Source of the DNA: Candidatus Bathyarchaeota archaeon
GTDB taxonomy: Archaea; Thermoproteota; Bathyarchaeia; 40CM-2-53-6; DTDX01
NCBI GenBank assembly: GCA_018396775.1
Contig: JAGTRF010000014.1
Coordinates: 1-38,981 of the forward strand
Direction: 5' to 3'
DNA: 38,981 nucleotides
Shown here: positions 31,699 through 38,981 of the stretch, one piece after another
Layout of the letters: every line of letters starts with the position of its first letter
How positions within the stretch are numbered: position 1 is the first letter of the stretch
Translations under genes and position numbers: made by a program
Notes under the pieces: generated by a model
Told to the model about the DNA's origin: nothing
Databases searched by the model: none
What the model saw: the letters and a program-made list of their open reading frames with translations, nothing else

Positions 31699-33585
31699 AT
31701 GAAAGAAATAACTTTAAAAATTGATGGAAAAGAAGTTAAAGGAAAAGAAGGCGACACAATTCTTGAAGTATGTAAAGCAAATGATATTTATATTCCGACT
31801 TTATGCCATTTAGAAGGTTTAACACCCTATGGTGGATGCAGACTTTGCATAGTTGAAATTGAGGGAGAAAAAAAGCTGCATACAGCTTGCACTTACCCAG
31901 CTAAAGATGGGTTAATTGTTAAAACTAATACTGAAAATCTTAACAACTATCGCAAAAAAATAATTGAGCTTTTATTTGCTGAAAAAAATCATTATTGCAT
32001 GTTTTGCGAGAAAAGTGGTAATTGCGAATTACAAGAATTAACGTATAAATTTCAGTTGTATAACCTTTCATTACCGATGCTTAATCCAAAATTACCTATA
32101 GATGCAAGCGGTAAATATTTTGCCATAGATCATAATCGTTGCGTGCTTTGCAGTCGATGCATAAGAGCATGCGATGAAATAGTTGAATTGCATGTTTTAG
32201 ATTTTTCTGAAAGAGGAAATAGAACTTTTGTTGCAGCAGATTTTAAGGATCCTATTGGTAATTCTACCTGTATTGAATGCGGATTATGCATGCAGGTATG
32301 CCCTACAGGAGCTATATTTGATAAGGCTTCATCTTATAAGTTTAATGCTAAAGAATACCAAAAAATTGTTACAATCTGCCAGCAATGCAGCGTAGGTTGT
32401 CCTATTGCACTTTTCATTAAAGATGAAAAAATAGTGAAGTGCGAAGGCGTTGATTTAAAGAATCCTAAAGTTCAATTATGCAGAATTGGGCGTTTCGATA
32501 TATTGTATCGAGATAACATTAGAATCTTAACTCCTATGGTTAGAAAAAATAAAAAGCTTGAAAAATGCTCTATAGAGGAAGCGTTAGAGTTAATTGCGGA
32601 AAAAATTAACTCTTTAAAAGATAAAAAAAATGTTTTATGCTTAATTTCAGGAATTTATCCTGATCATGTTATTGAAGCTTTTAGAAAATTTGCAGCTGAA
32701 ACTTTAGATTCACCTTATATAGATTTAACAGATGGTTACTGGTGTAGAGTTATTTCTCAAAGCTTAAGGAAATCCTTTAAAAATGTGGAATGCCAACTTG
32801 AAGATATTCAAAAAGCTGATTGTTTATTAATTGTTGGGGTTGACTTTAAGGTTCAAAATCCAATTCATTCATTGGTTAGGAAGGCAATCCGCTTTAATAA
32901 TGCTAAATTGATTCTCATTAATTCTGTTGAAAACTCTTTTGTAAATATGGCGGATGTATGGCTTAAACCTGGTTTTTCAACTGAAAGCTTTTTGCTTGAA
33001 GTATTGTTAAATGCGGTTAATGGTTATGAAAAAGAGCTTGCTGCAAAAACTGTTTATGAGAAAACAGAGGATTTACGTTTGGCAGCTGATTTAATTAATA
33101 AGGCTAACCATTGCATAATTGTTTATGGCGAAAATTTAGTTAAATCAGGTGGAGTAAAAACTGTAAATTTAATATATGAAACTGCTAAAAAATATGGTAA
33201 GTTTAATGTTGTTCCTTTAGGACCATATTTAAATAGCGTGAATGCGCAACGCTTAAAAATCGCAAATACTATGGGATTCAATAATCTTAACGAGTTGGAA
33301 ATTGCGTATTTACTGCTTGGAGATGATGATTCCTTCAGTTTAACAAAGTTTATAAAACCACGTTTCTTAATAGTTCAAAGCGCCTACTACTCTCAAATAA
33401 CCTCGATGGCTGATGTTATTATTCCAGCAACCACATGGCTTGAAAGAGATGAGAAAGTAATTGAAAGCTTAGGAAAACCATGTGAAGTTATAGATGAAAA
33501 ATCATTTATTAATAAGCTTTCAATAAAGTTAACTGAAGGTATCCTCTCTAAACCTAAGACTAAAATTGAAGGCAAGAGAGGTTGA
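31699..33585 (+). CDS. hydA: NuoG/HoxU/HydA-like iron-sulfur subunit with molybdopterin-oxidoreductase-like C-terminus
   Basis: A 628-residue Fe-S relay. [2Fe-2S]: Cys36, Cys47, Cys50, Cys64. His98-x-Cys100-x2-Cys103-x5-Cys109 cluster in the HoxU form (HYCMFCEKSGNC). Two [4Fe-4S]: Cys148/151/154/158 and Cys191/194/197/201. A further 4Fe4S-Mop motif is at CQQCSVGC (227-234). Residues 260-628 resemble the NuoG/formate dehydrogenase catalytic fold, but I see no clear molybdenum ligand, so this part is probably structural. ATG start with GGAGGAG at 31683-31689. It would bridge the diaphorase and the small subunit. Confidence 0.92.
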   Translation: MKEITLKIDGKEVKGKEGDTILEVCKANDIYIPTLCHLEGLTPYGGCRLCIVEIEGEKKLHTACTYPAKDGLIVKTNTENLNNYRKKIIELLFAEKNHYCMFCEKSGNCELQELTYKFQLYNLSLPMLNPKLPIDASGKYFAIDHNRCVLCSRCIRACDEIVELHVLDFSERGNRTFVAADFKDPIGNSTCIECGLCMQVCPTGAIFDKASSYKFNAKEYQKIVTICQQCSVGCPIALFIKDEKIVKCEGVDLKNPKVQLCRIGRFDILYRDNIRILTPMVRKNKKLEKCSIEEALELIAEKINSLKDKKNVLCLISGIYPDHVIEAFRKFAAETLDSPYIDLTDGYWCRVISQSLRKSFKNVECQLEDIQKADCLLIVGVDFKVQNPIHSLVRKAIRFNNAKLILINSVENSFVNMADVWLKPGFSTESFLLEVLLNAVNGYEKELAAKTVYEKTEDLRLAADLINKANHCIIVYGENLVKSGGVKTVNLIYETAKKYGKFNVVPLGPYLNSVNAQRLKIANTMGFNNLNELEIAYLLLGDDDSFSLTKFIKPRFLIVQSAYYSQITSMADVIIPATTWLERDEKVIESLGKPCEVIDEKSFINKLSIKLTEGILSKPKTKIEGKRG

Positions 33586-33588
33586 AAA

Positions 33589-34122
33589 ATGAAGAAAATT
33601 TCAACTATATGGTTAGGTGGCTGCTCCGGCTGTCACATGTCTTTGTTAGATATAGATGAAAAATTAATTGAAGTAATTAAGAATGCGCGAATAGTGAAAT
33701 CGACGCCTATAGTTGATGTAAAAGATTTTCCTCAAGCAGATGTAGGCATTGTGGAGGGCGCTGTAGCTACAAAAGAAGATGAGGAAAATTTAAAGAAAAT
33801 GCGGGGAAGCTGCAAAATTTTGGTTGCTATCGGGGATTGCGCTTGCTTTGGAGGGATAACTTCTTATCGTAATCTTTTTGAAAAGGAGGAAGTTTTGTCT
33901 AGGGTTTTTATTGAAAGCGAAAGCGTTGAGAAAGGTAAAATTCCTCAATCCAATTTTATTCCCCCTCTTTTAGAAAAAGTTAAGCCTGTTAATGCTGTAG
34001 TTAATATTGATTGTTATATTCCAGGTTGTCCTCCAAACGCTAATGTAATACTTTATGCTCTTAAAGAATTGCTGGCTGGAAGAATACCTATTTTACCTAG
34101 CGAGATGGCGAGTTTCGAGTAG
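33589..34122 (+). CDS. hydS: [NiFe]-hydrogenase small subunit (HoxY/HydS-like)
   Basis: A 177-residue small subunit carrying the single proximal [4Fe-4S] cluster: GGCSGCHMSLLD (Cys12, Cys15), IGDCACFGG (Cys84) and IPGCPPN near residue 145. There is no twin-arginine signal, so the enzyme is cytoplasmic, as expected for group 3. It starts 3 bases after hydA and ends 18 bases before the large subunit gene. Absence of the C-terminal ferredoxin-like half matches HoxY-type rather than group 1 subunits. Confidence 0.94.
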   Translation: MKKISTIWLGGCSGCHMSLLDIDEKLIEVIKNARIVKSTPIVDVKDFPQADVGIVEGAVATKEDEENLKKMRGSCKILVAIGDCACFGGITSYRNLFEKEEVLSRVFIESESVEKGKIPQSNFIPPLLEKVKPVNAVVNIDCYIPGCPPNANVILYALKELLAGRIPILPSEMASFE

Positions 34123-34140
34123 AGAAAAGGTGAAGCTTAA

Positions 34141-35601
34141 ATGGAAAAGAAGGTAATTGAAAATGAAAAATCATATGAGTCATTAATGCTTAAAAAAGAG
34201 ATGGAAGTTCCTGTAACTAGGATTGAGGGGCATGGTAAAATAGTTGTTACGTTAAATGAAAATGGAAGCGTTGCAGATGCGAAATTTATTGTTACTCAGT
34301 TAAGAGGTTTTGAAAAGTTTTGTGAAGGTCGATTAATGTGGGAAATGCCTGTAATAACCTCTAGAATCTGCGGTATATGCCCTGTAAGCCATCATTTAGC
34401 ATCAGCAAAGGCTGTGGATGCAATTTTAGGTGTAGAAATTCCTATTCCAGCGAAAAAATTACGTTTACTGCTTCATATGGGTCAAATAATTCAATCGCAT
34501 GCTTTAAGCTTATTTTATCTTTCATTTCCAGATTTAATTCTTGGATATGATTATGATATTGAAAAAAGAAATATAATTGGGTTGCTTGAAAAAAAACCTG
34601 AATTAGCAAAGAAGGGGATTGAGCTTAGAAAATTTGGTCAAACCATAATTGAAATTTTAGCTGGAAGAAGAGTTCATCCAAAATATGCTATACCTGGGGG
34701 AGTTAGTAAAGCGCTTAAAATTGAGGACCGAGAAGATTTAAGAAAACAGATAGATGAAAAAATCAACGATATAGAATCTTGCCTTGAAATTGTTAAATCT
34801 TTATGCTTAAATCAAGAAGATATTCCAATATCAACCTACTTTATGGGTTTGGTAAATAGAAATAATGAGTTAGAACTTTATGATGGTAACATTAGAGTAA
34901 AGAATCAAAAGGGCGAGATTGTTGAGGAAAAGCTTAACCCAATTAATTACCTATCCATTATAGGTGAGAGGGTTGAAGATTGGTCTTATTTAAAGTTTCC
35001 ATACTATAAAAAAGCAGGTTTCCCTGATGGTTCATTAAGAGTTGGGCCTCTTGCAAGGCTTAATGTTGCAGATAAAATTTCAACACCTTTAGCTGAAGAA
35101 GAATTTAAGGAATTTCAAAAGCTTAAAGAAAATGGTGTGGTTAATGGCGTTATTTACTATCATTACGCTAGAATTATAGAAATGCTTTATGCAGCTGAAA
35201 ACGTAAAAAATCTTTTAGAGGATGATGATATATGCTCAAAAGACATATGGGTTAACTCGATTGAAATTAAAAATTCTGAAGGAATCGGCGTTATAGAAGC
35301 TCCAAGAGGAACGCTTATCCATCACTATTGGGTAAATGAGAATGGGGTTATAACTAAAGTAAATCTTATAGTTTCAACAGTTTTTAACAATATGGGAATG
35401 AATCTAGCCATTAAGGAAATAGCGGTTAAAAACATTAAAAACCTTAAAGTTAATGAAGGAATATTGAATCGTATGGAAGCTGCTATAAGATGCTTTGATC
35501 CTTGCTTATCTTGTTCAACACATGCCATTGGTCAAATGCCATTAACAATTCAAATTGTATCTGTAGATGGAAAAATTGTTAAGGAAATTACTCGAAGTTA
35601 A
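34141..35601 (+). CDS. hydL: [NiFe]-hydrogenase large subunit (HoxH/HydL-like)
   Basis: A 486-residue catalytic subunit. The Ni-Fe ligands are in L1 [11 protein letters not shown] (Cys77, Cys80) and L2 DPCLSCSTH (Cys455, Cys458). VTRIEGHGK (25-33) and the motifs around them are of group 3c/3d type. A 25-residue extension follows His461 of L2, as expected for a precursor trimmed by a maturation endopeptidase after metal insertion. Neither that protease nor the hypABCDEF genes are in this window. Last gene of the operon. It oxidises or makes H2 in the cytoplasm. Confidence 0.95.
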   Translation: MEKKVIENEKSYESLMLKKEMEVPVTRIEGHGKIVVTLNENGSVADAKFIVTQLRGFEKFCEGRLMWEMPVITSRICGICPVSHHLASAKAVDAILGVEIPIPAKKLRLLLHMGQIIQSHALSLFYLSFPDLILGYDYDIEKRNIIGLLEKKPELAKKGIELRKFGQTIIEILAGRRVHPKYAIPGGVSKALKIEDREDLRKQIDEKINDIESCLEIVKSLCLNQEDIPISTYFMGLVNRNNELELYDGNIRVKNQKGEIVEEKLNPINYLSIIGERVEDWSYLKFPYYKKAGFPDGSLRVGPLARLNVADKISTPLAEEEFKEFQKLKENGVVNGVIYYHYARIIEMLYAAENVKNLLEDDDICSKDIWVNSIEIKNSEGIGVIEAPRGTLIHHYWVNENGVITKVNLIVSTVFNNMGMNLAIKEIAVKNIKNLKVNEGILNRMEAAIRCFDPCLSCSTHAIGQMPLTIQIVSVDGKIVKEITRS

Positions 35602-35952
35602 AACAACTTAATCCATTTTACTTTTTTAACCTTTATGTTTTATAAAAGTTTAGGCGTTAATAGCTTCTTTTATAATCAAGTTGGTTAACGAAATTAGGTT
35701 TAATCAAGAAAGCGTATTCAAGAATTTCGGCCTAAAACTCTTCCAGTCATAAAAATTCTACTTATATAAACGTTTTCAAAAACCTTTATCAACTTTTAAA
35801 AATGAAAGCTCAAGCCTTAAACGTTAGTATTCCAAAATTAATCTAAGGTGCCTTTAATTAATAAAACAATCAACAACCTTGATTATAAAAAAAGATTTAT
35901 ATGCTTTGAAAGAATATTAAAGTGGTTGGATGTTTTATTTCTGGATGAGAAC
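35602..35952. other. Intergenic region after the hydrogenase operon
   Basis: About 350 AT-rich bases. T-rich runs just after the hydrogenase stop (around 35618-35630, tttactttttt) may end transcription. TATA-like tttataaaag lies at 35639-35648. No gene is supported. A frame reading into the next CDS from 35848 has AT-rich, non-conserved sequence and is treated as non-coding. Confidence 0.4.
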
Positions 35953-36426
35953 ATGAGACTCGGCAAAAAGTCAATTTTAGCTGTTATCCTTTTGTTGCTT
36001 GCTGGAATTGTAACCGTCAGGTGGCTTTTTCTCAGTGAGAAGCTGCAAAGAGGTTTTGGAATATATCTTTCGAAGAGCAATGAACTTGTGATATCGGACG
36101 AGGACATTATATCATACAATAAGACTTCTCATGAAATCAGACTTGCTGCTGGAGGAGTTGAGAAAATTAAAGCATTAAAGGTGCCTGTGGCAGGCAGCCC
36201 CTTCGTGGTAAAGATAGATGGCAAAGAGATTTATGCTGGATCATTTTGGGCATCAACTTCCTCTTTGAGTTATTCAGGAATAGTGATAGATATTCTAAAG
36301 ATTCAAGACAATACCATAAAAATTGAAAAAGGCTACCCATCTCCAGATTTCTTTAAAGGCGTAGATCCGAGAAACAATTCTGAAATATTTGACTACTTTC
36401 AGAAAAAAGGAAAGCTGATTCAATAA
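35953..36426 (+). CDS. Hypothetical protein with N-terminal membrane anchor
   Basis: A 157-residue protein. Residues about 5-27 form a signal-anchor (KKSILAVILLLLAGIVTV), followed by a beta-rich extracytoplasmic domain (ISYNKTSHEIRL, YAGSFWASTSSLSYSG). I prefer ATG 35953, preceded by GGATGAG; an in-frame ATT/TTG-region extension to 35848 adds 35 residues of unlike composition. GC content and codon choice are clearly higher than in all neighbours, suggesting import from another archaeon. The family looks like one of the small membrane-anchored archaeal proteins of unknown role. Confidence 0.6.
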   Translation: MRLGKKSILAVILLLLAGIVTVRWLFLSEKLQRGFGIYLSKSNELVISDEDIISYNKTSHEIRLAAGGVEKIKALKVPVAGSPFVVKIDGKEIYAGSFWASTSSLSYSGIVIDILKIQDNTIKIEKGYPSPDFFKGVDPRNNSEIFDYFQKKGKLIQ

Positions 36427-36504
36427 CAAGCATCTACGTCTTAAATGCGCGAGGAAAATGCAAGCTTGAAAATTGGTAAGATTTTTACTTCAAAATAATT
36501 TATT

Positions 36505-37225
36505 TTAACATGATCCTTCTTTTCTTCCTTCATGAACCAATAATCCTTCTTTAACGTCAAAGCTTTTCATGAAATTCAACAAATTTTTTGTTTCTACGGA
36601 TAACTTAACTTCACCAGGAATCATTTTTTCATTCTTTATTAAAAAATCTATTTCCTTAGCTCCTTTTCTCCAATAAAATTTAGCGTCAATCAAGGAAGCT
36701 ACAACTGCTTCTAAAAGCTTTCCTTTTTCTACTTCTCTGTGAAATCCAAAAATCAGAGACCAATGATAGGGATAAATTTTTTGTAGCTTTCTGCTAGCCA
36801 ATAAAACTGAAACTCTGAAATTTTTTACAATTCTTATCAAATAAGAAAATTTCAAGTAGAACAAATGTTTTACTAACGTCTTCTTAGAAATTTAAGTTCC
36901 TGCTTAACTCATCAAGGTTTAAAATCATACCAGGATTTTGATAGAAACTTTCAACTAACCCGAATAAAAGTTCTTCGTTTACATCTTTAAATTTTATTGG
37001 TAAATCTCTGTAAATTATTTTACCTACAACATTCTCTCTCAAGTACTCTATTATTCTTCTTTCATTCACTTCTTTCACAATCTCTGGGAAAGGTTTTTTA
37101 ATATATTCTGGAAAAGATAAAAATAATTCTTCTTCCCAAATCTTAAAATTCTTCACTTTTCTTCCATTTCCATAAGTATACTTTAGGAAACGTATATTTA
37201 GTTTCCTCAAGGAAACTAAAAACAA
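36505..37225 (-). pseudogene. Frameshifted, N-terminally truncated AAA ATPase (DUF4143 family) remnant
   Basis: Two consecutive minus-strand pieces form one protein of the archaeal ATPase/DUF4143 group. The upstream piece (36884-37225) matches its middle (FPEYIKKPFPEIVKE, KIIYRDLP, PGMILNLDELSRNL). The downstream piece (36505 to about 36890) matches the C-terminus (KKTLVKHLFYL, EKGKLLEAVVA, KEIDFLIKN, DVKEGLLVHEG). The frame changes at about 36886: the expected reading NL-N-x-SKKTL is broken by what looks like a 2-base loss, creating TAA. The whole N-terminal P-loop domain is missing. So the gene is dead, though a separate DUF4143 fragment might still be translated. Confidence 0.72.
37197..37220. 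repeat. Perfect 10-bp inverted repeat (hairpin)
   Basis: tttagtttcc at 37197-37206 is the exact reverse complement of ggaaactaaa at 37211-37220, with a 4-base loop (tcaa). It lies at the truncated 5' end of the ATPase remnant and about 40 bases from the tRNA-like fragment. It could be a terminator, a transposon or recombination scar, or chance; nothing else is known. Confidence 0.6.
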
Positions 37226-37258
37226 AGTTGCTTACTTTTCTGTACTCAAAAAATTAAG

Positions 37259-37301
37259 TGGGCCGGGCCGGATTCATACTCAAATGGGTTTAAGTCCATT
37301 A
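37259..37301 (-). pseudogene. tRNA 3'-end-like fragment (possibly tRNA-Leu UAA)
   Basis: On the minus strand the sequence reads as an anticodon arm (aatggacttaaacccatt) whose loop CTTAAAC would give anticodon TAA. A degenerate T-arm follows, then ccggc and acceptor 3' strand ccggccc plus discriminator A, and then an oligo-T stretch. The matching 5' half (an acceptor strand ggccgg-like and D-arm) is absent upstream, and the T-stem 5' strand does not pair. GC is far above the surroundings. It is best read as the 3' piece of a tRNA gene left by integration or deletion. An intron-split tRNA is not supported by the flanking sequence. Confidence 0.42.
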
Positions 37302-37433
37302 TTTAGAAAGTTGTAGAAATTTAGATTTAATAAAAAATATGTCTAAACTACCTTATAATTAGATTTAGATAGAAAGGTTAAGCGAAGCTCGGATGAATTT
37401 TATAAAGGTTTAAGAGAATGTTTCTTCTCCGCT

Positions 37434-38141
37434 TCAAAAACTACCTTGCTTAACTAATTTTATCACTTTGTTTAACCATATTCTTGTTTTAAGCCAGTTG
37501 TATTCATCAATTAATTTCGTTAATGGCTTTCCTCCATATTTTCTTGATAAAGCTTCTTCTGGTTTTTCGTTTAAATATTTTTCAGAGTATTGCTTTAGTA
37601 GCGTGTTGATTGCATCCTTCATTTCTGTAAGAAAGTTGAAGTAACCTTCCATTGTCATATCACATTCATAATATTTTGCTATTGCTCTGTCCCACATTAC
37701 AAAAAAGCTTGGTTTAAGCAGATGAAGTATTTTTGAAGCGGATGTTGGTCCAACATATTTTATTGAGCTGAAGCTTTCAAAAGCATATTCAATCTTAGTT
37801 TTAACTTCATTTAAATTAGTATAGATTAATGAAGTTTCTAGCTCGTTTAAAATAGGCTTAAACTCGATTATTTTTCTGCAGAGCTCTTGCGGATTCAGCT
37901 TTATTGCCGATTGCCTAACACCCCAAAGCTCAAGAAAGCGTATTATATACCTATAAGTTGCGATAGAATCTAAAGAATCTAGATTAAGCTCTAAAAGTAT
38001 TTTAAAGTAAAAAGAATCGTCAAGAGTAAACAATACTTTCCATAATTCTAGGAGATCCTCAAACTCCTTTAAATTTACCTTACTCAAATACCTTTCCCTA
38101 ACAGAATTCTTATGTAAAGAACGTTTAAAACTAACTCGCAT
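37434..38141 (-). CDS. Hypothetical helical protein with HhH-like motif
   Basis: A 235-residue, mostly helical protein. Residues about 130-160 (YVGPTSASKILHLLKPSFFVMWD) resemble the helix-hairpin-helix segment of DNA-glycosylase-fold proteins, with an Asp after the hairpin as in catalytic positions. No Fe-S loop or other domain is present, and no catalytic Lys is obvious. ATG start at 38141. The gene is alone, with about 200 bases of non-coding DNA on each side. Other possible assignments are few; I do not recognise the family with certainty. Confidence 0.55.
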   Translation of the reverse strand: MRVSFKRSLHKNSVRERYLSKVNLKEFEDLLELWKVLFTLDDSFYFKILLELNLDSLDSIATYRYIIRFLELWGVRQSAIKLNPQELCRKIIEFKPILNELETSLIYTNLNEVKTKIEYAFESFSSIKYVGPTSASKILHLLKPSFFVMWDRAIAKYYECDMTMEGYFNFLTEMKDAINTLLKQYSEKYLNEKPEEALSRKYGGKPLTKLIDEYNWLKTRIWLNKVIKLVKQGSF

Positions 38142-38399
38142 AATGAATTTAAAGATTTCAATCGGCTTAAAAACTGAAAAGCATTTAGGCTTCCTTTCTA
38201 ATTAGCTTATATGTCAACTAAGCTTCATTTATAGCTTAAAATAGGTTTGAGGGCTTAAATAAACCACGCCTTAAGCTTTAAGCGTGAATAGATAAGCGTT
38301 GCTTATAAGCTAAATTAATGTTAACCAAATAACTCCTCCTTCTTTAAAAGAAGAGTGCAGTAAGCTTAAATCCAACGAAGAGAAAACAAAAAATCTATT

Positions 38400-38888
38400 A
38401 TGAAATTTCTTAAGATAAAGAAAAGCATATCAAGCTTTCTTACACAAGAGGAAGGAGGAATAACAAAGAAAGCTTTAATTGGTTTAGGAATTGCATTGAG
38501 TGGAATAGCAATTCAAACAGCTCAAGCTAGACATTCAAGCTCAACAAATATTTGGTATGATAAGCCAAATGTAATTGCTAGACATTCAAGCCATGCTGAC
38601 CATCATAGTTGTAGCTGCCAAAATGTTTGTAAAGGCCATTGTGCAACACAAGGTTGTAATCCTGTGCAATTGCAATGTGGTGTTGTGACTGTCAGTTGTT
38701 CTTATCAAGAATCATGTAAGAAAGTACAAAGTTGTCCAATTGATTGTAGTGATGTTTGTGAATGTCAAATTGTTAGGAAAGCCTGTACTTCTCAATGCTC
38801 AGATCATACAACGTGTTCTTATCAAACAACATGCAAGTCTTATGATGGTTGTACTTCACATGGAAATTGTCCCGGCGTTGTTAAGTAA
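38400..38888 (+). CDS. Secreted cysteine-rich protein with long leader
   Basis: A 162-residue protein. Residues 1-20 end in QEEGG, followed by a hydrophobic segment (ITKKALIGLGIALSGIAIQ, 21-39) and TAQA, which fits signal peptidase cleavage near residue 43. The mature part starts with His/Ser-rich RHSSS and ARHSSHADHHS, then has 18 cysteines in about 90 residues. There is an internal repeat: CSYQ-x2-CK-x4-C occurs twice (SCSYQESCKKVQSC, TCSYQTTCKSYDGC). The EEGG leader resembles leaders seen on some peptide-modification substrates, but no radical-SAM or other maturase is in the window. ATG start; ribosome site is weak. It overlaps the convergent partial gene by 8 bases. Confidence 0.68.
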   Translation: MKFLKIKKSISSFLTQEEGGITKKALIGLGIALSGIAIQTAQARHSSSTNIWYDKPNVIARHSSHADHHSCSCQNVCKGHCATQGCNPVQLQCGVVTVSCSYQESCKKVQSCPIDCSDVCECQIVRKACTSQCSDHTTCSYQTTCKSYDGCTSHGNCPGVVK

Positions 38889-38981
38889 GAATTTTCCTTG
38901 CTCTAAACAATAATGCTAATGCTAATGAAATAGCTCCTAGCATAAAGTTAGGATAAGGGAATTCATCAATTGGTTGATTTT
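38881..38981 (-). CDS. C-terminus of a protein with EFP-type membrane-anchor tail (partial)
   Basis: The frame enters from the right window edge and stops with TAA at 38881-38883. The 32 visible residues are a sorting-type tail: polar NQPIDEFPYP, a hydrophobic stretch NFMLGAISLALALLF, then basic RARK. This resembles archaeal PEF/PGF-CTERM-like signals that mark extracellular proteins for anchoring. The body of the protein is outside the window. It converges on the Cys-rich gene, with an 8-base overlap of the ends. Confidence 0.6.
   Translation of the reverse strand, partial: NQPIDEFPYPNFMLGAISLALALLFRARKILT

Noticed and set aside
35848-35952. N-terminal extension of the membrane-anchored protein
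   Set aside because: The extension has AT-rich composition unlike the gene body, precedes the signal-anchor and lacks a better ribosome site than the one at 35943-35949.
37259-37430. Complete intron-containing tRNA gene
   Set aside because: No D-arm or acceptor 5' strand complementary to ccggccc occurs upstream on the minus strand, and the T-stem does not pair.
1-38981. CRISPR array, insertion sequence or integrase gene
   Set aside because: I saw no regularly spaced direct repeats and no transposase or integrase protein; only indirect traces of mobility occur at 35.6-37.3 kb.

Overview
The window is a 39 kb piece of an archaeal chromosome, most likely a low-GC, probably thermophilic member of the Bathyarchaeia/Thermoproteota. 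The evidence is an archaeal 23S rRNA, an archaeal RNase P RNA, a LysW-dependent lysine/arginine cluster, pyruvoyl arginine decarboxylase, the DUF39/NIL/UPF0280 homocysteine genes, ADP-forming acetyl-CoA synthetase, frequent TTG starts, and a GC-rich rRNA set in AT-rich DNA. The lineage is inferred; no taxon marker was searched.

Layout. 1-957: 3' third of the 23S rRNA. 1048-1382: RNase P RNA. 1638-6659: DapA-family aldolase, ferritin-like protein, TtuA-type tRNA thiolase, an M23-like (duplicated hybrid motif) protein, pyruvoyl arginine decarboxylase and a flippase-like membrane protein. 6880-14260: isopropylmalate/homocitrate synthase-family enzyme, lysW-X-Y-Z-J-K and a winged-helix protein. 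14349-14900: two small proteins. 15038-17630: homocysteine synthesis operon (aspartate semialdehyde sulfurtransferase, its ferredoxin, UPF0280). 17614-19689: large secreted hydrolase. 20381-25237: PhoU-like regulator, DRTGG/phosphotransacetylase-like protein and ADP-forming acetyl-CoA synthetase. 25348-27228: divergent CoA-transferase fused to a GNAT domain.

27498-35601 is an operon for a soluble group 3 [NiFe]-hydrogenase: a GAF protein, a NuoE-like subunit, a NuoF-GltD fusion, a NuoG/HoxU-like subunit, and small and large hydrogenase subunits. The order and domains recall the electron-bifurcating NiFe HydABCSL complex, here with an added NADPH/FAD module. With the acyl-CoA synthetase and CoA-transferase it suggests fermentative or acetogenic metabolism with H2 turnover.

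35602-38200 looks like a decayed accessory region: a gene of different base composition, a frameshifted AAA-ATPase/DUF4143 remnant, a tRNA 3'-end-like fragment and an orphan helical protein. The right edge holds a secreted protein with 18 cysteines and, convergent to it, the C-terminus of a protein with an EFP-type membrane-anchor tail.

Most notable observations: (1) the 23S rRNA carries several substitutions at normally near-invariant peptidyl-transferase-centre positions, some of which look compensatory; (2) the NuoF-GltD fusion inside a NiFe-hydrogenase operon; (3) the Cys-rich secreted protein with a long EEGG-ending leader; (4) a 14-residue Lys/Glu micro-ORF with a strong ribosome binding site; (5) a P-loop protein whose true start must be a non-ATG/GTG/TTG codon.
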